Shown here: one piece after another, positions 8,861 through 18,894 of the stretch
How positions within the stretch are numbered: the first letter of the stretch is position 1
Layout: every line of letters starts with the position of its first letter
NCBI GenBank assembly: GCA_937867135.1
Contig: CALMKK010000313.1
Location: 1 to 41,172 of the forward strand
From: an uncultured candidate division Zixibacteria bacterium
GTDB lineage: Bacteria; Zixibacteria; MSB-5A5; GN15; PGXB01
Reading direction: 5' to 3'
DNA length: 41,172 nucleotides
Position numbers and translations under genes: made by a program
The notes under the pieces: generated by a model
Database searches by the model: none
Seen by the model: only the letters and a program-made list of their open reading frames with translations
What the model was told of the DNA's origin: nothing

Positions 8861-10228
8861 TCATTTTTCTTTTTTGGTGTCGAGAACTTTTTTCAACCGG
8901 GCCGCAAACGCTCCGGAAAGGTCGCCCTTGTTGGGATAAGTCTTCAAAAAGCCGCGCTCCGAAACAATGTCCCGTTCGAAATATTCCCCGGCCGATTCGA
9001 GGGCAAAATCTTTCCGGCGCGCCAGAAATTCCTCGACCACCTGATCGTTTTCATGTCGGATAATGGTGCAGGTGGAATAAGTGAGAATTCCGCCCGGCTT
9101 GACCAGTTTGGCGGCTTTGTCGATCATCATGCTCTGCACCTTGAACAGCCGCTCCACATCTTTCAGTTCCTTTGTCCAGCGCAAATCGCTGTGTTTGCCG
9201 GCATTGCCCCACCCGGAGCAGGGGGCGTCGAGCAGAACCCGGTCGAACGGCTCGGCCGTGAATTCCAAAATATCGGCCGCCACCGGATTGATAATTTTTA
9301 TCCCCATCCGCCGGCTGTTCTCCATCATTATTTCCAGTCGGGCATGGGAACGGTCGACCGCCGTAACCATTCCTTTGTTGCGCATTTTGACCGCCGCATA
9401 GGTTGCTTTTCCGCCCGGCGCCGCCGCCATATCGAGCACGCTCATTCCCATCTTGGGATTCATCATGCGCACGGCCATTCCGGCCGATTCATCCTGGATA
9501 TATATTTTCCCCGTCTTAATCAATTCGCTATCCATCGGGAACGAGCCGTCTTCGATATGAAAAAATTCCGAGAGATATTTGCCGGTGTGGTACTTGATGC
9601 CTGATTTTTGAAGATACGCCGCCACTTCCTCCGGTTTGGCCTTCAAAAGATTCACCCGAAAAGTAATTTGCGGCGGTTCATTCATTTTTTTAAGCAATTT
9701 TTCGGTCTCATCCCCTTTGAATTCGCTCAGACAGTACTCCACGAACCACTCCGGATAGGAATAGAAATCGGCCAGATGACGGGCCGGTTCTTCCTTTTTG
9801 TCGCGGAAAACGACCCGTTCCGGGTTGCGGATAGCGGCTCGAAGCACGGCGTTGACCACTTTGGCGCGCGGTTCATCACAGAAGTGCCGGGTCAGATTGA
9901 CCGATTCGGAAACCGCCGCCGCGGCCGGGATCCGCTCCATGAAAAAGAGCTGATAGAAACCGAGGCGAAGAATATCGACCATCCGGCGCGGCAGTTTTTC
10001 CGACGGTTTGCTTAAGAAAAAGCGCATATCATGATCCAGGCGCCGTTTCATTTTGATGCCGCCGTTGATCAGTTGTCTCAGGAATCGGATATCGAGCGGG
10101 CTGAATGTCCGCCCTTTGATTATCTCGGCGATCGCTTCTTCGGAAGTATGTTTCCCGGCTTCCACCAGGCCGATAACTTCCACCGCCGCCGCCCGAACCG
10201 GGTCAAATTTCTTCTTCGCTTCCGCCAT
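8861..10228 (-). CDS. rsmB: 16S rRNA (cytosine967-C5)-methyltransferase RsmB
   Basis: NusB-like N terminus, MAAAPGGKATYAA, LDAPCSGWGNAGKHSD, YSTCTI motifs. Confidence 0.93.
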   Translation of the reverse strand: MAEAKKKFDPVRAAAVEVIGLVEAGKHTSEEAIAEIIKGRTFSPLDIRFLRQLINGGIKMKRRLDHDMRFFLSKPSEKLPRRMVDILRLGFYQLFFMERIPAAAAVSESVNLTRHFCDEPRAKVVNAVLRAAIRNPERVVFRDKKEEPARHLADFYSYPEWFVEYCLSEFKGDETEKLLKKMNEPPQITFRVNLLKAKPEEVAAYLQKSGIKYHTGKYLSEFFHIEDGSFPMDSELIKTGKIYIQDESAGMAVRMMNPKMGMSVLDMAAAPGGKATYAAVKMRNKGMVTAVDRSHARLEIMMENSRRMGIKIINPVAADILEFTAEPFDRVLLDAPCSGWGNAGKHSDLRWTKELKDVERLFKVQSMMIDKAAKLVKPGGILTYSTCTIIRHENDQVVEEFLARRKDFALESAGEYFERDIVSERGFLKTYPNKGDLSGAFAARLKKVLDTKKEK

Positions 10229-10230
10229 TA

Positions 10231-12756
10231 TTAAAACTCCATCGGGGTGAGACGATTACCTGCAGAGTCAACATGCCACAAATCCTTGCGATGTATGATA
10301 AGAGCCGGGAGAACCGCTTCATCGGCGATACCGGCGGCCTGAATCACTTCCTGCGGACGGGCATATCCGCCCGAACCGACCCCCAGTTCCAAATAGACGG
10401 CTGGTTTGTCGGGCCTTATGACACCGCTTTCCAGGCACCGCACTTCAAATATCGCCGGACGGATATCAATCTGCTTCACTTCGTCCTTGGCCACCCGATT
10501 AATTTCGATTTTCTCTTTGGAAAGTAGCGATGCAATCCTCGCCTCGCAATCTTTTTTATTTTCGACCACGACCTCGTAAACCGCCCGGTTGAGTTTGCTC
10601 GAAAGCGATTCTTTCATATTTATAAGGGAGCGGGCCATAATCAGATAAAATCCATCCGGCAGGGTGTCTTTCAACCGTTTCGCCATATCGGAGGTAAACG
10701 GCCATTCCAGTGCCAGATCGAAATATTCCGATTCGGAGGTGTACCCCAACGGCAACGGCGGCCCGAATGATATTTTCATATGAGGATGAAATCCTTGCGA
10801 ATATTCGACCGGCAGTTCCGACCGGCGCAGGGCCCGTTCGATCACTCTCAAGTTGTCGAGGTGCGACAAAAAGCGGGTCAGACCGGTTCGACCCCATTTC
10901 ACCCGGACCTGCCCCTTGGTCGGCGCCACCGTCGCTTTGGCGGCCGCCTTTTTGCGTGACCGCCCGAAGCCGTCATCTTCATTCGGTTGGGTTTCCCCCG
11001 CCAAAATATCCTTATCATCGCGGCGCGGCGACTCGCGAAGCATGGTCGAGGTCCGGTTGCGCTCTTTTATCAGATGCTCCGCGGAAATATCAAGCTCGAT
11101 ATGCGACCAGGGGAGATTTTCCGAAAATGCTTTTCCTTTCAGATAGTCATAAGGATTTATTCCGTTCTTTTCAAAAGCATCCATCCATAATTGAAAGTCA
11201 AAACCTTCCGACCAACCGTCAAAGCGGGCCCCCATTCGGAAAGCCATTTCGATGACATTGGCCATTTCCTGCCCGCCGCGCCCCAAGACCCCTTCCAGAA
11301 ACGACAGGTGCGGGTCCCGCAGTTTGATGGCGACAAACGCATTTCCGGCATTGCGGCGGATATATTCGCTTTTTTCGGCAACCACCTGTGGCGACGGTTG
11401 CTCGTCCCACTGGAACGGGGTATGCGATTTGGGCGAAAACGGCGAGATAGTAACATTTATGGAATTTTTACCCCGGAATTCCCGGGCGATATGGCTCACC
11501 GTCCGAATCATTTTGACTATTCCCTGAATATCTTCGTCAGTCTCGGTCGGAAGACCGATCATGAAATACAATTTTACCAGGTTCCAGCCGTTCTGGAAAG
11601 CCAGCCGGATCGTATCATACAGGTCATTATCGGTGATATCTTTGCGGATAACCGCCCGCAACCGCTCCGTGCCGGCTTCGGGCGCGAAAGTCAAACCGGT
11701 CTTGCGGGTCAATTTGATGGCATTAATCAATTCCAGGGTCAGGGCCCCGGGGCGAAGCGACGGGAGCGAGAGCGCCACTTTTTTCTGCAGTAATTCCCGC
11801 GACAATTGCACGGTCAGGGGAACAATATCGGGATAATCTCCGGAAGAGAGCGAAAGCAAAGTCACTTCATCGAATCCGGTCCGGGCCAGCTGGTCATAGA
11901 TCTGCGCCACGATTTCTTCTTTGGGACGGGGCCGGGTGGGACGGTAGATGGCGGTCGCCTGACAGAACCGGCAGCCGCGCGGACAGCCGCGCATGATTTC
12001 GACCGAGAGCCGGTCATGCACGGTCTCGATAAACGGGACAATCGGGTCGGCAGGATAGATCGACCGGGGCAGCGCTTTGACCCGGCAGCTTTTGATACGC
12101 GCCGGGGCGAATGCGAAAAGCGGCTGATGGGTCTTTGTATCATAGAAACGCGGAACATATACCGACGGTATCTCCTGCACCATCCGCTTTAATTTATCCG
12201 AGCGGGATAAATTCCGGCTGTCATGCAACAAGGCCAGTAATTTCGGAAGATTCTCCTCGGCGTCGCCGATATAGAAAATATCGATAAACGGTGCGGTCGG
12301 TTCCGGGTTATGGACCACCGGGCCGCCGGCGATAATCAGGGGGTCGGTCTCGGATCGCTCGACAGCACGAAGCGGGATTCCCGATAATTCCAGAATATTC
12401 AAAAGATTGCTGTACACCATCTCATAGGCGAGCGTGAAACCGACCAGATCGAATTCTTTCAGAGGACGGTGCGTCTCCAGCGAAAAATAGGGGATGTTAT
12501 GACGACGGATCAATTCTTCGGCGTCTTTGTCCGGAGCGTAAAACCGTTCGCAGAGAAAGCGGTCGTCGGAATTGATTATATTATAAAGAATCTGCGTCCC
12601 GAGATACGACATCCCGATTTCGTACATATCGGGATACCCCAGCGCCATACTGAGCCGTCCTTCCGGCGCTTTGACGATCTGCCCCAGTTCCCCGCCGATA
12701 TACCGTCCGGGCTTGATGACAAAAGGAAATAATTTTTCTTCGAGGAGAGATTGCAT
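10231..12756 (-). CDS. B12-binding/radical SAM protein (TIGR03960-like) fused to TIGR03936/DUF2344 domain
   Basis: radical SAM CPRGCRFCQA motif, and C-terminal VKWGRTGLTRFLSHLDNLRVIERALRRSELPVEYSQGFHPHMKISFGPPLPLG. Confidence 0.9.
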   Translation of the reverse strand: MQSLLEEKLFPFVIKPGRYIGGELGQIVKAPEGRLSMALGYPDMYEIGMSYLGTQILYNIINSDDRFLCERFYAPDKDAEELIRRHNIPYFSLETHRPLKEFDLVGFTLAYEMVYSNLLNILELSGIPLRAVERSETDPLIIAGGPVVHNPEPTAPFIDIFYIGDAEENLPKLLALLHDSRNLSRSDKLKRMVQEIPSVYVPRFYDTKTHQPLFAFAPARIKSCRVKALPRSIYPADPIVPFIETVHDRLSVEIMRGCPRGCRFCQATAIYRPTRPRPKEEIVAQIYDQLARTGFDEVTLLSLSSGDYPDIVPLTVQLSRELLQKKVALSLPSLRPGALTLELINAIKLTRKTGLTFAPEAGTERLRAVIRKDITDNDLYDTIRLAFQNGWNLVKLYFMIGLPTETDEDIQGIVKMIRTVSHIAREFRGKNSINVTISPFSPKSHTPFQWDEQPSPQVVAEKSEYIRRNAGNAFVAIKLRDPHLSFLEGVLGRGGQEMANVIEMAFRMGARFDGWSEGFDFQLWMDAFEKNGINPYDYLKGKAFSENLPWSHIELDISAEHLIKERNRTSTMLRESPRRDDKDILAGETQPNEDDGFGRSRKKAAAKATVAPTKGQVRVKWGRTGLTRFLSHLDNLRVIERALRRSELPVEYSQGFHPHMKISFGPPLPLGYTSESEYFDLALEWPFTSDMAKRLKDTLPDGFYLIMARSLINMKESLSSKLNRAVYEVVVENKKDCEARIASLLSKEKIEINRVAKDEVKQIDIRPAIFEVRCLESGVIRPDKPAVYLELGVGSGGYARPQEVIQAAGIADEAVLPALIIHRKDLWHVDSAGNRLTPMEF

Positions 12757-12771
12757 TTGGGCCTAAGATAT

Positions 12772-12802
12772 AAAAAAACCCGCCCTTATCAAGCGGGTTT
12801 TT
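12772..12802 (-). terminator. rho-independent terminator
   Basis: stem AAAACCCGC / GCGGGTTTT with T-rich flank, just downstream of the 12823-13008 minus-strand gene. Confidence 0.75.
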
Positions 12803-12822
12803 GGAGTCTAACTCAAAATCAA

Positions 12823-13008
12823 TCAACCATATACTTCGGAATGGTTGCATTTGCAGACGCCGACATTGGTGGTCTTGAATTTCCACCCGTTCGAGGTGCG
12901 CTCCGCCTTGACATATTTGATATAATTAATCGGCGATTCGCAAATCGGGCAATTCACCACATGTTTTTTCTTGGACGCTTTATCGGCGAAACTCTGTTTC
13001 TTTGCCAT
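12823..13008 (-). CDS. small CxxC-containing hypothetical protein
   Basis: CPICESPINYIKYVKAERTSNGWKFKTTNVGVCKC; Zn-ribbon-like. Confidence 0.7.
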   Translation of the reverse strand: MAKKQSFADKASKKKHVVNCPICESPINYIKYVKAERTSNGWKFKTTNVGVCKCNHSEVYG

Positions 13009-13228
13009 AACTCGATATCTCCTCTATTTCAATACGACTATTCTCTATCTCAAATATCTCTTCCTTGACCGCCAGTAATAGCGCGGTCGTGGCCTGTAAT
13101 ATACGAAACTCCAGCCGATCTGTAAACTGATTTTCGGCGGTCTTGAAGAATCCTGAAGCGGCCGCATAATCCCTGTTTTTCAGCGCTTCCAGAGCTTTGA
13201 AATATGCTTTTTCGGCGTCAGCCAGCAT
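12980..13228 (-). CDS. hypothetical protein
   Basis: ORF in tight minus-strand cluster overlapping both neighbours. Confidence 0.55.
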   Translation of the reverse strand: MLADAEKAYFKALEALKNRDYAAASGFFKTAENQFTDRLEFRILQATTALLLAVKEEIFEIENSRIEIEEISSYGKETEFRR

Positions 13229-13862
13229 GGCTCCCCCCTGTTTTCTTTAGCTCTATCTCCTTGAGCCGCTTCACGAAAGGCCCCACTTTGTAGCCGTGCA
13301 TCCGCATAAAATAAATAATCGACGCCGCCAGATGAACAAACATCGGATCCTCTTTGGCATCCGCCGATTTCAAAACATCATCCAGAATTGTCAGCAGATG
13401 CTCCCCTTTATTCGGGTCAAACTCGAGTAATTCCGCCTCTTTCTTAAGCAATTCCATGAATTTCTCGGTGATGCTCAGCTCGGCAGTCTCCCCTTTCATT
13501 TTCAAAACCAGTTTCCGCTTCGGGGCGATTCCCTGTTCTTTCCAGTGGTCGATCTCCTCGGCCAATTTCTGGGTCTCGGCGTCGGAGGGATCCATCGCCG
13601 ATTGGATGTCATTCAGCAAATTGGCAATGGCCGAAATCTCGAATTCTTTCATATTCTTATTGCTTAACAATTCATTGTTCCGGGCGAACCAGCTTCCCAG
13701 CCGGTTATTGATAAACCGCCCCTTCATCGAATCCCGGGCGATATCATCGAGTAAATCGATACTCTGGAAATTCTCCAGTCGGGCCGTCTCCGTATCGACC
13801 GCCCGGCCCAGGAATTTTTCCAGCGTCGTTTCGAGTTTTTTGAGGGTCTCCAGACGAGCCAC
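13218..13862 (-). CDS. hypothetical protein
   Basis: ORF colinear with DUF4388 gene; long antisense ORF disfavoured by operon context. Confidence 0.65.
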   Translation of the reverse strand: MARLETLKKLETTLEKFLGRAVDTETARLENFQSIDLLDDIARDSMKGRFINNRLGSWFARNNELLSNKNMKEFEISAIANLLNDIQSAMDPSDAETQKLAEEIDHWKEQGIAPKRKLVLKMKGETAELSITEKFMELLKKEAELLEFDPNKGEHLLTILDDVLKSADAKEDPMFVHLAASIIYFMRMHGYKVGPFVKRLKEIELKKTGGSHAG

Positions 13863-13891
13863 CTGCTTCTCTCCTTGAATTTTCTCTATCC

Positions 13892-14776
13892 CTAAATCTC
13901 GTCGGTCTCTTTATTGGCCGGGACCCCGAAATCCCGGATATTCTGCATCACCGTCCGCTCCGGCGCGGTCGTCTTGGTCTTGCGGGTGAGATACTCTTCC
14001 AGAAGTCCCGCCACTTTATCGACCATCGCGGTCAACCGGTCGCTTTCCGGCTCCGGCTTGCCGATTACCCGCACCAGCCCGGCCAGCTTGAGTGCCCCCA
14101 GTTTGCGGACCGCTTCCATCCGGGGCACCTTGGCCAAATCGGCAATCTCGGCGATTGTCCGCCGTCCGTTGACCAGCGCCAGAAGGTTCCATTCGTCGGA
14201 TTGAAGCGATATATCGGTGCGTCTTTCCGGCGAGGCCGGCGACATTACCAGAATATTATTCAAATCGGGTATTATCTCTTTGATGCGGTTCATTTCATCC
14301 ATGCGGCGCATTCCTTCCAGAATTGCATTTTCGACCGAGATATCGACCGTGATTTCCTCGTCGGTGGGGTATTGGTTTTCATAGAACTTAAACGAGCCGG
14401 TTTCCCAGTTGAGCAAAGAATAAACCAGTTCCTCCACCTGCCGCCTGACCACGGTTTCCAGATCGGTGCGGTTGATAAACGCTTTTTCGATTAGAATCTG
14501 GCCGAGACGTTTGGAACTGGAGGTGCGGCTCTGGGCGCCGACCGCTTCGGCCAACTGTTCTGAGGTGATTTTTCCTTTTTCGCGGAGAAGTTGCCCGAGG
14601 TGAAGTGTCTGCCGGGGGCCGTAACCGTAGACAATTTTCCCCGTTTTGAAATAGACCATGACAATGTCATCGTCTTTCTGGATGCCGAGGGTTCCGGTCT
14701 TGCGGCCGTTGGCGATTAACTGGAAAATTTCGGGGAGAGTGAATCGCCCGATTTTGCCCTGTAGGTCTTGTTCCAT
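13892..14776 (-). CDS. DUF4388 (PatA N-terminal-like) domain protein
   Basis: LQGKIGRFTLPEIFQLIANGRKTGTLGIQKDDDIVMVYFKTGKIVYG. Confidence 0.85.
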   Translation of the reverse strand: MEQDLQGKIGRFTLPEIFQLIANGRKTGTLGIQKDDDIVMVYFKTGKIVYGYGPRQTLHLGQLLREKGKITSEQLAEAVGAQSRTSSSKRLGQILIEKAFINRTDLETVVRRQVEELVYSLLNWETGSFKFYENQYPTDEEITVDISVENAILEGMRRMDEMNRIKEIIPDLNNILVMSPASPERRTDISLQSDEWNLLALVNGRRTIAEIADLAKVPRMEAVRKLGALKLAGLVRVIGKPEPESDRLTAMVDKVAGLLEEYLTRKTKTTAPERTVMQNIRDFGVPANKETDEI

Positions 14777-15019
14777 TGATTCTCCAGATTAATGTTCAGC
14801 CAAGAATATAAACGGGTTCAACGCTTTGTCAATGAGTTTAATCTCAGAAAATGATCAAAAAACATAAGCCGTTATATCAGGAAATTGGCAATTGGCATTA
14901 TGCCACAACACCTCATTTCAAGATCGTGATTGGAGCTTTATTGCTTGATTTCAGAAATAGTGATTATTATTAGGCCATTATCTCCTTGACGTACGTAGTT
15001 GCGCCGCGTTACTTTATAA

Positions 15020-15703
15020 GTGATGCTCAGAAATTATTGGTCGTACGTTAAGCAATGCTTCCGGCTTTCTTATCAGCCCGCGTGGAATTCTGTCAACAAT
15101 ATATTTGGAAGTATTGCTGGTCTATTCGGTTCAGGTTTTATCATTTGGTTGGTTACTGGAATTTGGGGGAATCGAGGGAATCAAATGAGGGACTGGATTC
15201 CCATTCTTACTGCATTATTATTAAGCTATCCCTTGTTTCTTCTTCTTAGGATGATTTTTGTCGCTCCTTATAAGTTATATCAGAAAGAAAAATCAAGAAA
15301 TGAAAAGAAGATTTCCAACATCGTACCGTTTCATGCTGCAATAGATTACATACAAAAACTAACTAAGTTCGGGAAACGAATGACATATGGAGAGGTCTTT
15401 GATGAGTTGAAACGACTATCGATGGGCTCGGCAATTGAAATCAAAGGCAGGGAGAAGGGCCCGTATTCGCAGACCGCAAATGACTTCAATTCTACTGTAA
15501 ACCTTCAGGGTCAAATTTCCTGTTCTTACGAAAACTATGGCGACTTGAGGACACCAGCCCTTATAGTAACAAAGGAAAGACCATTGTGGGGGAATGATCC
15601 CAATAATACTCTTCGGTCAATTTTTGGCTCAACATTGCAGACTATATATTATAATCCGGTAGTCTCAATGTATGAAATTAAACGTCATTTTGATGATAAA
15701 TAG
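15020..15703 (+). CDS. hypothetical protein with two predicted N-terminal TM segments
   Basis: hydrophobic stretches IFGSIAGLFGSGFIIWLVTGIWG and WIPILTALLLSYPLFLLLRMIF. Confidence 0.6.
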   Translation: MMLRNYWSYVKQCFRLSYQPAWNSVNNIFGSIAGLFGSGFIIWLVTGIWGNRGNQMRDWIPILTALLLSYPLFLLLRMIFVAPYKLYQKEKSRNEKKISNIVPFHAAIDYIQKLTKFGKRMTYGEVFDELKRLSMGSAIEIKGREKGPYSQTANDFNSTVNLQGQISCSYENYGDLRTPALIVTKERPLWGNDPNNTLRSIFGSTLQTIYYNPVVSMYEIKRHFDDK

Positions 15704-15715
15704 CTTAGTCAAAAT

Positions 15716-15763
15716 AGGTCGAAATCCCTGAGTCCGGCAGTTGCCGGACGTGGTTTCGACATC
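15716..15763 (-). repeat. REP-like palindrome copy D, between convergent genes
   Basis: AGGTCGAAATCCCTGA GTCCGGC-agtt-GCCGGAC GTGGTTTCGACATC. Confidence 0.75.
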
Positions 15764-15767
15764 TTCC

Positions 15768-17018
15768 CTAATACGAAAATGTCACTCTCATCTCCGGGGA
15801 ATTGGGCGGAAGAGACTCATTATAATATTCCAGAATCTTCTCCGGGGAGGATAATATCTCCATCACCCGGTCTTTGCCTCCGGGCATTTTCAAAATCCGT
15901 GTGATCATCCACCAGCCCACCACATATTCAAATATCGGGCGATCTATAATATGCAGTTGAAAGAGTTCCTCTCTTTTATCCTCAGGAAAATTGCGTTTCA
16001 AATAATCTGTCAGAAGTTGCCGGGCAGTCTGGTCGCTGTTGGCCTGGCTCCATTTGTCTATTTCATCACCGGAAATGGTGCCGTTTTTTAGCCCCGCGAA
16101 TTTCTCATTCAATTGGGCGAGACAATAGGCCACGGTCGCGGTGTCTTCGAGAATACGCCTTTTGAATCCGCTCGACGGATTGCACTGCATCGCCACCCCC
16201 TCGCTGACTATCCGATACAGGAAATAATCTATCCATTGTTTCCCAAGCGTTGCGGTCGTGTCCTGTTTTCCAAGTAAATAACGGCGGGCATAAACATGAT
16301 GATATTCATGGGCGAGGGTCTTTTCGATTTCATCGACAGTCGCACTGTCGTGCGCCTGGAATCGTTCTGTCTCGGGGACTTGTCTTACCACCAGGGAATA
16401 AATATCGAAATCGACGCCATCACGAAGCGCAAAAGCATCACCATAACCGTCATAGATAAAACAGGTCATCGGAATAGAATAATCACCCGGCCGAAGCCAT
16501 TCCAGGGCCTTCTGATGAGCCTTAGACAGGTTGACTTTTGAGACTGTTTATGCTATCCAGGCCTGGAATTTGTCATGATGACGGCATAATTCATAGAAAG
16601 TTGTCGATATATCCCCCGCACTGCTTATGGCCTGATACGGCAAGGCATAGAAGACCTTTTTATGCACCGATGAGTCGATATATTTGTATTGCCTGTAATA
16701 CAGACGATAGGCCGGGGAATGCAGAAGGTTCTCGATAGCGGTATTGATGGCCGGATCGGCGGCATTCTTTTGGGCCAAGCGGGCCAACGCTGAATCTCTT
16801 TGAGCAGGCTCAAGATCATTGAGGCTGTCGGAAATTTGTCGGTAATCGGCATTATAGGCCATGATGGTGTCGATCAGATCGGCCAGTAAATTTATGGCGG
16901 TCAGATCGCATTTATCCGCATTAGTGCCATTCGGTATGTCAGCGGCTTTAAGGCCGGATAACAGCAATAGTGCCATTATAACCGCAAAAGCGATTTTAGC
17001 TGAAATTGATAAAAGCAC
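15768..17018 (-). pseudogene. secreted HExxH zinc-metallopeptidase-like protein gene (DUF5700/DUF2268-like), split by one in-frame TAA at 16548-16550
   Basis: ORFs 16548-17018 (signal peptide) and 15768-16469 (LAHEYHHVYARRYLL) share a frame and the intervening codons are open. Confidence 0.65.
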
Positions 17019-17103
17019 GGCGGCAGTCCTCCTCGACTCAGAATTAATGATTGATAATAAATAACAGGATACTCCGGATTATGGCAAGTAGGAAAAAGCC
17101 CTC

Positions 17104-17156
17104 GTAGGTCTGGTTCCGAAATGTGAAGGGAGTGAGCAATTGAGAAACCCGACATC
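17104..17156. repeat. possible second family of palindromic element
   Basis: GTAGGTCTGGTT ... GAGAAACCCGACATC, imperfect inverted ends resembling the REP layout. Confidence 0.35.
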
Positions 17157-17248
17157 TTTCTAAACTCTGCCGCGCACGAGCAGAAACCTTAAAAAAATGT
17201 CATGACCGAAAACGTTCCTGACGTACTTTGCGGAATGACCGGAAACGA

Positions 17249-17878
17249 TCAGAGCGAAGGCTTTAAAGCCTTGAATTCCTTGACAAGGGGATCGTACCCC
17301 AGCAATTCCCCGCTGTTGATATCAAAATACCAGCCGTGGATGGTCAATCTGGCATCGTCGACGCGCTCGCGGACACAGGGAAAGGTCAAAAGGTTCCTTA
17401 GAGAAAGGAGGATCGAGGACTGCTCGCAGATTCGCGCCGTCGAGCCCGATTGTTCATCCGTCCGGTTGCGCGGGATATCCCGGGCGGCTTCGGCCGCGAT
17501 CTTCATCCACTGCGTGATATATTTTCCGGTGGCCCCTCCCAATAGCGCCTGAATACCGCCGCACCGCGAATGCCCCAAAACCACGATATGCTTGACCTCG
17601 AGATTGCACGCCGCGAACTCCAGGGCGGCGCTTACTCCGTGGGTGCCGCCGTCATCCAGATGAGGCGGAACCAAATTCGCCACATTTCGCACAACAAATA
17701 GTTCCCCCGGAACCGAGTCGAATAGTATGGCGGGATCGACGCGGGAATCGCTACAGGCAATCACAAGCACCTTCGGCTTTTGGCCGGTCCTTAAACTATC
17801 GTAAAGGCGGTCGGCCCCGTTAAAATATTTTTCCTTAAACCGTCCGAAACCGCTCACCAAAGAATCAATGTCACCCAA
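17249..17878 (-). CDS. beta-class carbonic anhydrase
   Basis: VIACSDSRVDPAILF, VVRNVANLVPP, VVLGHSRCGGI motifs. Confidence 0.95.
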   Translation of the reverse strand: MGDIDSLVSGFGRFKEKYFNGADRLYDSLRTGQKPKVLVIACSDSRVDPAILFDSVPGELFVVRNVANLVPPHLDDGGTHGVSAALEFAACNLEVKHIVVLGHSRCGGIQALLGGATGKYITQWMKIAAEAARDIPRNRTDEQSGSTARICEQSSILLSLRNLLTFPCVRERVDDARLTIHGWYFDINSGELLGYDPLVKEFKALKPSL

Positions 17879-17960
17879 TTCTGCCTCCTGCCTAGCGAAA
17901 TACGGAACTCATTATAAATTACGATCTATCCTCGGACAAGAAGAAAGTCCAGGTTTCAAT

Positions 17961-17997
17961 AGATCGAAACCCCTGAGTTCCCGTTCCACGGGGACGT
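17961..17997 (-). repeat. REP-like palindrome copy E (partial)
   Basis: AGATCGAAACCCCTGAGTTCCCGTTCCACGGGGACGT; terminal TTCGAC half missing. Confidence 0.5.
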
Positions 17998-18465
17998 AGC
18001 CAACGGGCCCGTCAAAAGCCGGGCCGCGCACGAATGTTTCTCCGCACGGTGCATTTTCGCTATCAATTTGATATTAATTGGCTGAACGTTCTCTTATGTA
18101 AAGAGAGGTCCATAATTATGCCCGATTATTGCCATCAGCATATCAGTTTTAGCCCCATGATCAGAACCGATATTTTGCAGGAAAATATTTCCGCAATTTC
18201 TTATCCTTCAATCGGTTGTAGAAAAGACACAGGTTTTTGAGCCCCTTTTTTCCAAAAAAAGCGAACCCACTTTGTCGTATCGCCCTTCCGCCATGAAACT
18301 TACGCCAATTTCGATGTCGTATTGCTCTTATCCGCCGGAAAAGAATTCCAGAAAATCACTTTTCGTGCGTAATTGGGGAAAGAGTTCCATGATCTCAGAA
18401 TGGCACAATGGCGTGGATTTTCTTCAGTCATGACAACCCTTTATGCGGGAACCTGATAACCGGAG

Positions 18466-18894
18466 ATGAATATGGCTTGGATAATGGCTTTAAAACAAAA
18501 AATCATTTTTAGAAAAATTCCGATCACCGTGCTTCTTGCCGTCGTGAGCTTTATAACATCGGGCGCTTTGGCTCAAGAAACCGCCCCGTCCAACCCGGCG
18601 GCCCATGCATCGCCACCGATTGATTACTGGTCGATGCTCCTTGTGTTTATCCTATCCACATTTATCGGGATGGGCGTAATTCGGCGAGTTTCACGGCTTC
18701 TGCATACTCCCTTGATGTCACTGACAAATGCCATCTCGGCAATCGCCGTGGTCGGATCGATTGCGGTCACCGGATCCGATTATCCCCCGATGATTCGGAT
18801 CCTTGGAGCTGTCGCCCTGTTTGCCTCGATGACCAATATAGTCAGTGGATTTCTCATCACCGACCGCATGCTCAAGATGTTCAAAAAGCAATGA
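18466..18894 (+). CDS. pntAb: NAD(P) transhydrogenase alpha subunit part 2 (PntAb-like, membrane)
   Basis: SMLLVFILSTFIGMGVIRRVSRLLHTPLMSLTNAISAIAVVGSI. Confidence 0.9.
   Translation: MNMAWIMALKQKIIFRKIPITVLLAVVSFITSGALAQETAPSNPAAHASPPIDYWSMLLVFILSTFIGMGVIRRVSRLLHTPLMSLTNAISAIAVVGSIAVTGSDYPPMIRILGAVALFASMTNIVSGFLITDRMLKMFKKQ

Noticed and set aside
11191-11793. 200-aa plus-strand ORF
   Set aside because: Antisense to the well-supported radical SAM gene
18034-18240. 68-aa ORF upstream of pntAb as a possible missing subunit
   Set aside because: No PntAa-like sequence, far too short, no convincing coding features
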